Assembly (NCBI GenBank): GCA_016712505.1
Contig: JADJQY010000040.1
Coordinates: 62,001 to 126,000, forward strand
DNA: 64,000 bases
Direction of reading: 5' to 3'
Origin: Candidatus Eiseniibacteriota bacterium
GTDB lineage: Bacteria; Eisenbacteria; RBG-16-71-46; CAIMUX01
Position 1 is the first letter of the stretch, and every line of letters starts with the position of its first letter. Made by a program: the position numbers and the translations under genes. Below the pieces are notes generated by a model, which was not told the DNA's origin, made no database searches, and saw only the letters and a program-made list of their open reading frames with translations. Positions 56,801 to 64,000 of the stretch are shown here, piece after piece.

Positions 56801-57206
56801 AGGAGGGAGCACCGACGGCAAACTCGGCCCGCCCGTCGCCCGTGACATCCCCGAGGCAGGCGACACTCGCCCCGAGCTCCGCTCCGATCTCATTCGATTC
56901 GGCCGCAACGGCGGCGGGGAGAAGACCGGCGGCACTCCCCAGGTAGAGCGACACGCGCCCCTCCACGGCCTGCCCTCCGTTCCAGAGCCGGGTCCCGACG
57001 AGCAGATCCGAGTACCCGTCGAAGTTGAAGTCGCCCGCGGTCTGCCCCACGTCACCGTATCCGGAGGCGGCTTGCTCTCCGGCCACACTCGCGCTCGGGA
57101 CGGTCGAGATCAGTGGCGTAGCAGCCGCGAAGGGAATCGGAGCAAGCAGGGCGACCGTGGTGGACAGGACCAACCGGCGCGAAACGAGACGACGGATCGG
57201 GTGCAT
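53844..57206 (-). CDS. Secreted integrin-alpha-like FG-GAP protein with FlgD-like tail
   Basis: 1120 residues. A signal peptide (about 10-30: RLVLSTTVALLAPIPFAAA) precedes about 14 FG-GAP repeats, each with a calcium loop such as GDFNFDGYSD, GDVTGDGRAE, GDVNGDGFRD and GDVDGDGFSD. This makes two seven-bladed-propeller equivalents. A 150-residue spacer and a FlgD-like domain end the protein (APYPNPMRNG...LEVFDTQGRRVATL...GIYYVRLRV...ITLLR). Likely a surface adhesion or ligand-binding protein exported by the same sorting tail as others here. The ATG at 57206 has CCAGGAGG upstream. AT-rich DNA with TAATTATA upstream (about 57280) may be its promoter. Ligand unknown. Confidence 0.9.
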   Translation of the reverse strand: MHPIRRLVSRRLVLSTTVALLAPIPFAAATPLISTVPSASVAGEQAASGYGDVGQTAGDFNFDGYSDLLVGTRLWNGGQAVEGRVSLYLGSAAGLLPAAVAAESNEIGAELGASVACLGDVTGDGRAEFAVGAPSFGPNDEGQVWVYKGNSSALLNNRTVLSGSVANEDFGRTVAGPGDVNGDGFRDLIVGSPLFGNGEANEGRVQLFLGSASGIATTASWSYEPNVASVQLGFRLSAAGDVNGDGFADFVVGTPRYTNGQTREGRAWLFLGSPSGAGSAPAWTFESNQANSQFGASVANAGDVNGDGLGDVLIGADSYDTNLTDAGQAFLFLGTPTGLAASPSATYPGNQSGGSFGRSVATAGDVNGDSFADFLIGAPNQDGAFTDAGRVHLYLGRAVVLPQDPVFTFDGPETAGTLGRVVMTAGDVNGDGYSDIAAGSANLDLGGADFGGVLVYHGAAAALSPAAGWVKTGTDPEGFFAGGVLMIGDCNGDGFDDIAVSDTNAEHGTLDGELQVFHGSENGPAFTPSSVLLPPPPPGATSMNYGGFPQRVGDLNADGFDDLIVSAYYIADSSLEELVDIWEGSPTGLVFGSRILAAPGQSYFCNGACDVNGDAFSDLLIPEWDYEHEYRNQGRVRVYHGSATGPDQIPDWELRGTGDDTYFGADAIPVGDVDNDGFEDILVRSYTGTGGANRRGRLQIFNGSPEGLSPVASWTYDGPLQSPYFGTRITAGGDLNADGYSDFLTSNGNQADGVYEVLVFHGSATGPGSTPNLVLTEPVDGDNFGTWISHAGDVNADGFSDIAISQGNHGETLLSQVHIYLGTAAGLGNAPSITLSGQTLGDQFGFPTDGDGDVDGDGFSDLLIADRDHVVSGVDVGAAYIHYGNDGAARLRAFRPEQMAGTPRIATGGRVTQSTTSFELACLFRSAAGRTDARLRLGESDEGDPLFGIDRFGVFHDTGPVQSGVGSATLFKQAFTPSGPVITWRACLESEDPFFPRSPWFSPQGNAPTEIDMRFLPLTADVSPAGLTPEVSLSAPYPNPMRNGVAVEFDLRDPANVDLEVFDTQGRRVATLEKGLLAAASHRSTWDGTMTTGAAAPAGIYYVRLRVGDQETARPITLLR

Positions 57207-57341
57207 GGAGCCTCCTGGGGTGGTGGAACTTCGATCTCACTCCAGGAGGGCAATCCGGGTGCCAAAAAAATCGACACCTATAATTAGCTACTTTGCAATG
57301 GTTTGACTCGAAAGTTCCATCCCCCGCAGGGCCGCGGGACG

Positions 57342-57369
57342 GTGCGCACAGAGGAAGCCGTGTGCGCAC
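57342..57369 (-). terminator. Hairpin after cstA
   Basis: GTGCGCAC at 57342-57349 and 57362-57369 is self-complementary, forming an 8-bp stem with a 12-nt loop, 5 bp after the cstA stop. No U-run. Confidence 0.5.
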
Positions 57370-57374
57370 GCGGA

Positions 57375-59036
57375 CTAGCCCCGACGGGCGGAACGCAGGG
57401 CGGTGAGAGCCTGCAGGGCGAGGAACAGCGCCAGGCCGAGAAACGACAGTGCGGCGAGGGCGTTGATCGCCGCAATGTCGAAGCCTTGCGCCTTCTCCAG
57501 ATTCGCTCGCAGCAGCTTGAACAGCGCGACCGAGGTGGTGGAAAGAACGAAGAGCATCGGCAGGAGGGTGAAGGCGATCGGCTTCTTCGAGCGGCGGAGC
57601 CAGATGGTGAGGACGAGCAGGGTCAGCGCGGCAAGGAGCTGGTTCGAGGCGCCGAAGAGGACCCAGAACTTGAGCCAGCCGCCCTGGCCGGCAAAGGAGA
57701 GGAAGTAGGTCGGGACCGCCAGGGTAACGAGCGTCGCGAGCGCCGCTCCGGCCCGCCCGGACCAACCGAACAGTTCCTGGAGGATGTAGCGCCCGAGCCG
57801 GACACAGACATCCAGCGTGTCGAAGACGAAGGTCGAGAAGGCCATCGCCCCAAAGGTGGTGGCAAAAGCGAGCTTGTCCTCCCCGAGTACGATGCAGATG
57901 AACCGACCGATCCCGTTGCCGTAGATCGTGCCGGGGGCGAGCCCCTTCGTCTGGTCGGTGGTCGCGATCATGATGGTGACCAGGGCGATCAGGGCCACGA
58001 ACCCCTCGGCCAGCATCGCGCCGTAGCCGATCTGGTGCATGTGACTCTCGCGCTCGATCTGTTTGGAGGTCGTGCCGGAACAGACCAGCCCGTGAAACCC
58101 GCTGCAGGCCCCGCAGGCGATGGTGACAAACAGGAACGGGAAGAGCGTTCCGGTCGCGCCCCCCGCGTCCCACCCTTTCCACGCCGGCTGGACGACCTCG
58201 TACCCGCCGAAGAAGATACCGATCAACCCCGCGGCGAGGGCGGCATAGAGCACGAAGCCGCCGAGATACCCCCGCGGCTGCAGCAGCGCCCAGACCGGGA
58301 CGACCGATCCGACGCCACAGTAGACGAGAATCAGAAGCGCCCAGGTGCGATGATCGAGCACCAGCAGGTGCGAGAGGTGGGTTCCGGCCCAGGAGAGGGC
58401 AAAGGTCGCGGGCACGAAGATGACCGTCACGAGCCAGAGGGGGGGCCGCAGGAACCGCTGCACCAGCCCCATCGTGACCGCAAGCGCCAGATAGAGCACC
58501 GACGCGGCCGCCACCGCCCCTCCCGGATTGAAGCTGACGTTCCCCTGCTGGAGTTCCTCCGTTCCGGCCACGAAGGTACCCGCAGTGAGATCGGAGAAGG
58601 CGACCACGACATAGAGGAGCGCGATCCAGAGGAATCCGAGGAACGCGCGCCCCGCGCGCGGCCCGAGCTGCTCCCGCGTGATCTCGGCCAGCGACCGTCC
58701 CCCGTGACGAACGGATGCGGTCAGGCTGCCGAAGTCATGCACGGCGCCGATCAGGACCACGCCGAGTGCGATCCAGATCAGGCAGGGCAACCAGCCGAAG
58801 CTCTGACAGGCCAGGATCGGCCCAGCGATCGGCCCCGCCGCCGCGATGGCCGAGAAGTGCTGCGCGAAAAGATAGAACGGCCGTGTCGGGACGTAGTCGA
58901 CGCCATCACTTCGACTTACCGCCGGAGTCGGGGTCGCGTCATCCAGCGCGAATTGTCGCGCCACCCACCCGCCATAGAGGCGATAGCCCGCGATCAGCAG
59001 CAGTCCGAATCCGATGGCGAGGAGGGACAGGTTCAT
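57375..59036 (-). CDS. cstA: CstA-family carbon starvation / pyruvate transporter
   Basis: 553 residues, about 14-16 helices. The family signature is seen in HFSAIAAAGPIAGPILACQSFGWLP near the N-terminus, GAVHDFGSL, and CSGFHGLVCSGTTSKQI in the middle. The C-terminal part keeps LFGASNQLLAALTLLVLTIWL. CstA and BtsT import pyruvate or peptides in E. coli; this protein is shorter than those (about 700) but of the usual length for the shorter clade. The ATG at 59036 is chosen since it begins the first helix; a GTG 21 bases earlier is possible. No partner (YbdD-like) gene is adjacent. Family firm, substrate inferred. Confidence 0.92.
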   Translation of the reverse strand: MNLSLLAIGFGLLLIAGYRLYGGWVARQFALDDATPTPAVSRSDGVDYVPTRPFYLFAQHFSAIAAAGPIAGPILACQSFGWLPCLIWIALGVVLIGAVHDFGSLTASVRHGGRSLAEITREQLGPRAGRAFLGFLWIALLYVVVAFSDLTAGTFVAGTEELQQGNVSFNPGGAVAAASVLYLALAVTMGLVQRFLRPPLWLVTVIFVPATFALSWAGTHLSHLLVLDHRTWALLILVYCGVGSVVPVWALLQPRGYLGGFVLYAALAAGLIGIFFGGYEVVQPAWKGWDAGGATGTLFPFLFVTIACGACSGFHGLVCSGTTSKQIERESHMHQIGYGAMLAEGFVALIALVTIMIATTDQTKGLAPGTIYGNGIGRFICIVLGEDKLAFATTFGAMAFSTFVFDTLDVCVRLGRYILQELFGWSGRAGAALATLVTLAVPTYFLSFAGQGGWLKFWVLFGASNQLLAALTLLVLTIWLRRSKKPIAFTLLPMLFVLSTTSVALFKLLRANLEKAQGFDIAAINALAALSFLGLALFLALQALTALRSARRG

Positions 59037-59204
59037 GCATCGCTTCCCGAGGTTCACGGTCTCCGGCCGGTTGACTGGGCGGAGACTGTACGGCAGGAGC
59101 GCGCAGCGGTCCAGCGGGCGGAGCGCGGTTTAGCCTGAGGAGGGCGGTCTAGCCGGCGGGGGCAGCTTGGCCGATGGTGGCCAGTCCATCCGAAGGTGAC
59201 CAGC

Positions 59205-59756
59205 CTAGGCGACGGAAGGAGGAGCTGCGTCAGGATAGCTGCCCGGGTCGAGCAGCCGGCGCAGCCACTCCCGTGCTGCGGCCCATTCGGCCTGCACCCA
59301 GCGCACCGACCGACCGAGGATCTCGGCCACCTCGACCTCGGTCAATCCTCCATAGAAACGCAACATGATCAGTTCCGCCTGGAGCTTGTTCGACCGGGCG
59401 ATCGTCTCCAGGGCCTGCTCCAGGGCGAGTAGATCGAGCAGTTCATTGCCGGGGTCCGCCAACCCGGGACGGGTCAGACTCTCGTCGAGCCCAACGCGCA
59501 CCAGATGACCCCCGTGAACGGTCGCCTTCTGCCGCCGGATGTAGTCGCGGAGCCTGTTCCGCGTGGCCGTGGCCAGCGCCGCCTGAAACTGCGCGCGGGT
59601 CAGGTCATTCTTGGCCGCCCACTTGCGAATACGGAGATACGAGTCGTTCACCAGCACTGTCGCCTCGATCGACCATTTGCCGCATTCCTTGCTGAGCAAA
59701 CGGTGGGCAAACCGCCGGGCGTTCTCGAAGACCTCTTCCATTTCACGTTCGTTCAC
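59205..59756 (-). CDS. ECF-family RNA polymerase sigma factor
   Basis: 183 residues. Sigma region 2 is in MEEVFENARRFAHRLLSKECGKWSIEATVLVNDSYLRIRKW and the following helix. Region 4 HTH is AELIMLRFYGGLTEVEVAEILGRSVRWVQAEWAAAREWL. This is the ECF subclass often encoded next to Ser/Thr kinases in Planctomycetes-like genomes. The start GTG at 59756 has AAGGAG seven nucleotides upstream; longer frames have none. No anti-sigma gene is adjacent, and the divergent kinase 112 bp away is the likely regulator. Promoter target not recognised. Confidence 0.9.
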   Translation of the reverse strand: MNEREMEEVFENARRFAHRLLSKECGKWSIEATVLVNDSYLRIRKWAAKNDLTRAQFQAALATATRNRLRDYIRRQKATVHGGHLVRVGLDESLTRPGLADPGNELLDLLALEQALETIARSNKLQAELIMLRFYGGLTEVEVAEILGRSVRWVQAEWAAAREWLRRLLDPGSYPDAAPPSVA

Positions 59757-59831
59757 GCGGCACTCCTTGCACGGTAGGCAACGAGCATAGCCGAAACGGC
59801 AGTCCGCGGTCGCGGCCTGGAATCGCGGAGT

Positions 59832-59868
59832 TTGACAGGTGGGAGGAGCACTTCCTACTCTGCGTGGC
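59832..59868 (+). promoter_or_regulatory. Sigma-70-type promoter giving a leaderless kinase mRNA
   Basis: TTGACA at 59832-59837 and TACTCT at 59856-59861 are 18 bp apart. The expected start, 6-8 nt on, falls at the ATG at 59869. There is no ribosome site directly before that ATG. Confidence 0.6.
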
Positions 59869-62295
59869 ATGGATCAGAAGCCGCCAGACGATCCTGGGTC
59901 GGACCCACCGCCAAGCGGCGGAGGACAGGATCAATCACCTCCCGGGCCGTCCGATGCGAGCGCCGGCTCCGCGGTGGGTGGATTCGGGATACCCGAGCGG
60001 ATCGAGTCCTACCGTCTTCTCCACTCGATCGCCTCGGGCGGGATGGGCGATGTCTTTCTGGCGGTCGATGAGCGGACCGACGAGCGGGTCGCGCTCAAGG
60101 TGATCCGGCCGATCTTCTCCACTCCCTCGGGCGCGGCACGCTTTCGCCGAGAGGTTGAACTGCACGCCAAGCTGGATCACCCAGGGATCGTCCCCTACAT
60201 CGCGGCGGGTCGATGGAACGGTCCGCTGGGAGAGCTCCAGTACCTCGTGACCCGCTTCATCGAGGGCGTCGATCTCCTGACCTACGCCGCACGCGAGGAG
60301 CTGGGAGAGCGCGAGCGCCTAGGGTTGATCATCGCGGTTTGCGCCGCGATGGAGCACGCCCACGGTCGCGGCGTGGCCCACCGCGATCTCAAGCCGGAGA
60401 ACATCCTGGTCGACCGTTCCGGCGTGCCGCGCATTCTCGACTTCGGCCTCGCCGCCACCATCGGATCCGCCGCCCGCGATGTCTCGCGCATCACCAATGA
60501 AGGGGAACTGATCGGCACCGTCCGGTACATGAGCCCGGAGGCGCTGGCCGACCGCCGCGACGCCTCCGGCCAAACGTCCGACATCTACACCATCGGTGTG
60601 CTGCTCTTCGAACTCCTCACCGGCCGGGTTCCGTACGACGTACCGGAGCATCCGACCTTCGTGTCGTACTTCCGGGCCATCGCGCTCGAGGAGCCGCGCC
60701 GGCTGTCGGAGGTCCTGGCCCCATCAGGAGCAACGGGGCACCCTCTCGATCCGGTGCTGGCTCGCTGCCTGGCGTACGAGCCGCAGGATCGCTATGCCAG
60801 ATGCGCTGAACTCGGCGCCGACCTCGAGCGGTACCTGCGCGGGGAGTCTCCGGCCGCTACGCTCCCCCCGGTACGCCCCGGCCGCATCAACCTCGCCTCA
60901 CGGGCAGGGACTCGCGGTTGGCGGCGTGCTCCTCTCCTCGTTGCCTTCGCGATCTCGTTGCTGGCGGTCACCGTAGCCCTGGTCACGGTCTACCCCCGCA
61001 TCCGGGCGGCGCGGGTCCTGAAGCACGCGGTCGCGACCCTCTCGCGAGCGCAAGTCGCGCTTCATCACACCGCCTACACCGACAGCACCCTTGATCGTAC
61101 GGTGACCGAGCTCGGCGATCTCCTGACCGACCTGCGTTCCATCGGGAAGCGGCGGTTCTTCGGACACTTGCTCCGCTTCACCTACTGGCGCCTGGGCGAG
61201 GCTTATTATTTTCGCGCCATGTCCCACGATGACCTGGAGGCCCTGGAGGATTGCCGCAGATCGTGGGAGGCCGCGTGCAATTGTTCCTTCGATGTCGAAA
61301 TCGCGGAGTTCATTCCGCGGGACGCGACGTTTCGCGCCTCGATCCTCGAGGATCCGCAACACGTCGCCTACAGCGGAGTGGCTGGATGCCGGATGGCGCT
61401 CGCGGAGTTCCAGTCTCCGGTCACACAGCTCTCCATCGCCGCCGATGGGCTTCAGTATGCGCTCGAGGTGGCAACCGGGCCATTTCATCCGAACTACACC
61501 CTGGGAGTGGACTCCACGAATGCCTTGCATCAACCGGCCTTGGTTCAGCACGACTATGGCGCGTCGCTCACTCGACTGGGGGTGGCGCTCGACAGCCTCG
61601 GACTTGTCCTCGAAGGACTCGAGTCCCTGAAGAGCGCCGGGCGCAATCCCGACTACTTCCGGCTTCGCGAAGCCTATGCGGCGTATCTCGTGGACCGCGG
61701 CATGACCTACACGCGCGTGGCCGAGCTCAGTCGACGCGCCGCTCCGCTCGATTCGGCCTTCCGGTGCTATCAGGAGGCGATCGCCTACCAGGACGAGGTG
61801 GTGGGCCGGGCGCGCCCGAAGACGCGACTGTCCATCGCGCGGTCTCATCTCATCGCGGCACGTTTGACCTCGGGAGCGCGGCAAACGGAGCATACCGAGA
61901 GCGCGTGGTCGATTCTCGACGGAGCGAGAGCGGACCTGCGAAGGTCGCGGCCGCTGCTACGCCTCGATCACGCCCTGCTCGAGGCGGAGCTCCGACTCGA
62001 TCTGGCGGAACGCGCAGTCCCAGCGGTTCCATTCGCCCAGCACCTCGCCGCGGCCACGCTCGCCCTGGAACGGGCCGACTCGGTCGTGGTGGAGGTCCCC
62101 TATCCGGTGCCGACGGCTCGCGTGGCCCTATCGCACGCACGATTGGCGGCTCTGTCGTTCCGGCGCGATTCGGGTGCGGCGTCTCTTCGTGCCGCGCGAG
62201 ACGCGATCTCCCAGACACGCCAGCTGGTCGGGCAGGACGACTGGCCGTCGTTCCACCGGAAGCTGCGTGAGGTCGAGGCGATGCTGGAGGAGTGA
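59869..62295 (+). CDS. Membrane Ser/Thr protein kinase with large extracytoplasmic region
   Basis: 808 residues. A Pro/Gly/Ser-rich head (1-40) precedes the kinase domain (about 45-325). The glycine loop is IASGGMGDVFLAVD, the ATP-binding Lys K77, the catalytic loop HRDLKPENI with D173, DFG at 191-193, and the APE equivalent MSPEAL. One helix at about 354-376 (APLLVAFAISLLAVTVALVTVYP) places the last 430 residues outside. Those are helical and TPR-like, without recognised motifs, and presumably sense a signal. The ATG at 59869 is favoured by the promoter spacing that makes the mRNA leaderless. It is divergent to the ECF sigma factor, a recurrent pairing. Target proteins unknown. Confidence 0.9.
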   Translation: MDQKPPDDPGSDPPPSGGGQDQSPPGPSDASAGSAVGGFGIPERIESYRLLHSIASGGMGDVFLAVDERTDERVALKVIRPIFSTPSGAARFRREVELHAKLDHPGIVPYIAAGRWNGPLGELQYLVTRFIEGVDLLTYAAREELGERERLGLIIAVCAAMEHAHGRGVAHRDLKPENILVDRSGVPRILDFGLAATIGSAARDVSRITNEGELIGTVRYMSPEALADRRDASGQTSDIYTIGVLLFELLTGRVPYDVPEHPTFVSYFRAIALEEPRRLSEVLAPSGATGHPLDPVLARCLAYEPQDRYARCAELGADLERYLRGESPAATLPPVRPGRINLASRAGTRGWRRAPLLVAFAISLLAVTVALVTVYPRIRAARVLKHAVATLSRAQVALHHTAYTDSTLDRTVTELGDLLTDLRSIGKRRFFGHLLRFTYWRLGEAYYFRAMSHDDLEALEDCRRSWEAACNCSFDVEIAEFIPRDATFRASILEDPQHVAYSGVAGCRMALAEFQSPVTQLSIAADGLQYALEVATGPFHPNYTLGVDSTNALHQPALVQHDYGASLTRLGVALDSLGLVLEGLESLKSAGRNPDYFRLREAYAAYLVDRGMTYTRVAELSRRAAPLDSAFRCYQEAIAYQDEVVGRARPKTRLSIARSHLIAARLTSGARQTEHTESAWSILDGARADLRRSRPLLRLDHALLEAELRLDLAERAVPAVPFAQHLAAATLALERADSVVVEVPYPVPTARVALSHARLAALSFRRDSGAASLRAARDAISQTRQLVGQDDWPSFHRKLREVEAMLEE

Positions 62296-62308
62296 GGCGT
62301 CGTTCCAC

Positions 62309-64000
62309 CTACCCCACGCTGATGATCTTGCACCCCTCCGGGAGTCGCTTGGTCAGGCCGCGGAGGACGTTGCCGCGGAGCATGTGGTAGATGGCGGAGC
62401 GCTGGGAGACGCCGAGCATGACGGCGCTGCACTCGAGGCGACGCGCGGCGTCGGCGAGGGCGCCGGCGGCGTTGTCGGAGATGGAAAAGACGGGGACGAC
62501 GAAGATCCCTTGCTCGCGGGCGTACTTCGACATCTCGCCGATCGAATTGACGATGAACTGCGAGGGCTTCGTCTCGGCCCCCGAGAAGAGGCCGGGCCAC
62601 TCGGTGACCGACATCAGGTAGAGCGCCTGCTCGTTCTGCCCCTTGCAGCGACGGATCGCCTCCTCCATCAGCTTTTGGTTGAAGCCGAGGGCGGCGACCA
62701 GGGTCGAGGAGTGATAGAGCGGCTTCATCGCGACCGCTCCGGCCAGACTGACGATCTCGGTCTCTTCCTCGACCTCGAGCTCGACATCGTGGCGGATCTT
62801 CTCCGCCCGGCGGCTGATGAAGGGAATGCGGTTGAGCTTGGCGATGAACCAGTCGGTGCGGACGCCGAGGGCGACGATCAGGCCGAGGAAGGTGAGCACG
62901 CCGCCGAAGATCGTGGCCAGCGGCTTCTCCACGATGTTGACCGCCCAGGAGCCGCCGACCATCACCGTGGTGAGGATCCCGACCCAGAAGACCACGCCGC
63001 GATTGCCATCGCGCCAGCGGATGACGTCGAGGCCCAGGGAGGTGAAGGTGAACGCCCCGAGGAGGCCGAAGCTGTACATGTCGCCCAGGATGTTGAGCTG
63101 ACCGTGGACGAAGAGGATCACGAGCAACGGAACGATGGTGGTGATCAGGATCGCCCAGTGCGGGGTGGAAAAGAACTCGTTCCGCTTGGCCAGAATCCGG
63201 GGGAAGAAGTGGTTCTTGGCCAGGGCGAGGAAGACGTGATAACCGCCGATCATCGCGGTGTTGGCGGCGAAGAGAAGGAGCGCCGAAGCGGAGAGCACGA
63301 CCGAGAGCTTGAGCCAGGCGCCGCCGCGGAGCGAGGCGAGGTCACTGATGAAGGTCTCGGACCCCGCGACCTTCATCTCCGGCGGGAGCACCGCGACCGA
63401 CAAGGCGGTGAGGATGGGCGAGGTGAGGACGATGGTGACGATCACCGCGAGCATCGACCAGTGCACTGTCCGTTTGACCGGCTCACGCAGGGTCGGCGAG
63501 AGCTGACTGATCGACTCGAGGCCGGAAAAGGCGAGCCAGCTCCCGGCGAATCCGACCGCCATCGCCCAGGGGGTGAGGTCCTGGAACTGACTTGCCGCGG
63601 TGAGCAGGCGCGAGAGCTCTTCCGGGCGGATCTGGACCAGGCAGATCACTGCCGTGATCAGGTTGGTTACGAGCGACGCTAGCGCCATCCAGAGCGCGAC
63701 CCCGGCACTCTCGCGCACGCCGACGATGTTCAGCAAACAGAGCAACACCAGACCGACGCAGGAGAGAAGCACGACGTGCGGCTCGATGCCGTGCACCACG
63801 GTGGCGAGGTAGTGGAACCCGGAGACCGATGAGATGGCGGAGGTCAGGAAGTAGTCGATCGTGATCAGGATCCCGCCGAACGCGCCCCACCATGGCCCGA
63901 AGGCCTTGGTCGCGACCGTGACCACGCCTCCCCCTTCGCGATTTCGCCAGGAGACCTCGGCGTATTTCTGGGCGAGGAGCAGGAAGCCGAGCGTGGTGAG
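62309..64000 (-). CDS. APC-family amino acid permease with USP-like domain, 5' end outside window
   Basis: 563 visible residues, with the N-terminus cut by the window edge (frame open to base 64000). About nine to ten helices are seen (ITIDYFLTSAISSVSGFHYL, WLAFSGLESISQLSP), matching the APC superfamily. From about residue 400 the cytoplasmic part resembles a universal stress protein domain, with AVMLGVSQRSAIYHMLRGNV near the end, as in some fused transporters. An acidic linker (VELEVEEETEIV) joins them. It is convergent with the kinase, 13 bp apart, with no room for a terminator. Substrate unknown; amino acids likely by family. Confidence 0.85.
   Translation of the reverse strand, partial: LTTLGFLLLAQKYAEVSWRNREGGGVVTVATKAFGPWWGAFGGILITIDYFLTSAISSVSGFHYLATVVHGIEPHVVLLSCVGLVLLCLLNIVGVRESAGVALWMALASLVTNLITAVICLVQIRPEELSRLLTAASQFQDLTPWAMAVGFAGSWLAFSGLESISQLSPTLREPVKRTVHWSMLAVIVTIVLTSPILTALSVAVLPPEMKVAGSETFISDLASLRGGAWLKLSVVLSASALLLFAANTAMIGGYHVFLALAKNHFFPRILAKRNEFFSTPHWAILITTIVPLLVILFVHGQLNILGDMYSFGLLGAFTFTSLGLDVIRWRDGNRGVVFWVGILTTVMVGGSWAVNIVEKPLATIFGGVLTFLGLIVALGVRTDWFIAKLNRIPFISRRAEKIRHDVELEVEEETEIVSLAGAVAMKPLYHSSTLVAALGFNQKLMEEAIRRCKGQNEQALYLMSVTEWPGLFSGAETKPSQFIVNSIGEMSKYAREQGIFVVPVFSISDNAAGALADAARRLECSAVMLGVSQRSAIYHMLRGNVLRGLTKRLPEGCKIISVG

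Noticed and set aside
53844..57206. CRISPR-like or tandem DNA repeat array
   Set aside because: The repeating pattern is the coding repeat of FG-GAP modules. The DNA repeats are diverged and there are no spacers.
57303..59138. Long plus-strand open frame of about 611 codons opposite cstA
   Set aside because: Arg/Gly/Glu-rich low-complexity translation with no ribosome site; cstA has clear family motifs on the minus strand.

Overview
This 64-kb window is high-GC bacterial DNA with dense coding on both strands. The best guess is an uncultivated lineage of the FCB/Eisenbacteria-Krumholzibacteria type. Four intact secreted or cell-surface proteins (7220-8701, 8732-11164, 29153-29854, 53844-57206) and one relic (about 994-1071) end in the same FlgD-like tail, G-[IV]-Y-x-x-R followed by a terminal hydrophobic-R tip. 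FG-GAP/VCBS surface proteins are abundant, and an ECF sigma factor sits divergent to a large Ser/Thr kinase. The taxonomic placement is inference. No rRNA, tRNA, insertion sequence or CRISPR array was seen.

0-31 kb is ordinary core and accessory chromosome. It opens with a truncated beta-helix secreted protein. A divergent arsenic pair follows: ArsM methyltransferase and a small ArsC-like protein whose in-frame TGA is best read as selenocysteine. Then come an AAA/DUF4143 ATPase, AsnS, a multi-spanning glycosyltransferase-like protein, two FG-GAP surface proteins, SerC, an acyl-CoA dehydrogenase, a CarH-like B12-dependent MerR regulator, a gamma-glutamyltransferase, a DUF2157/GDYXXLXY pair, AddA-AddB, a FIST sensor with a hybrid histidine kinase, a cupredoxin and a CaCA antiporter-like protein.

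31.5-53.3 kb is a defence/conflict island, all on the minus strand and visibly lower in GC. From its 5' end (53.3 kb) it runs: type III-like restriction subunit, DNA methyltransferase, VWA protein, tubulin-like GTPase, an unknown protein, a MotA/ZorA-like and a MotB/ZorB-like pair, another unknown, and a RelE-domain/UvrD-type helicase. Junctions are between -20 and +33 bp, so these nine genes look like one 17.6-kb transcription unit. Behind them are a small hypothetical protein, an Xre/ImmA antitoxin with a DUF4411 PIN-like toxin, and a TPR-HEPN (LA2681-like) protein. The motor pair with a tubulin-like GTPase and a VWA protein, with no ZorC, ZorD or ZorE, is the strongest candidate here for an undescribed system. 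Five genes in the island carry a single apparent frameshift each, two of them in G homopolymers; no frameshift was recognised in the flanking genes.

53.8-64 kb returns to chromosomal genes: a 14-repeat FG-GAP surface protein, a CstA-family carbon-starvation transporter, the ECF sigma factor/Ser-Thr kinase pair (the kinase apparently from a leaderless promoter), and an APC-family permease with a USP-like cytoplasmic domain that runs off the right edge.
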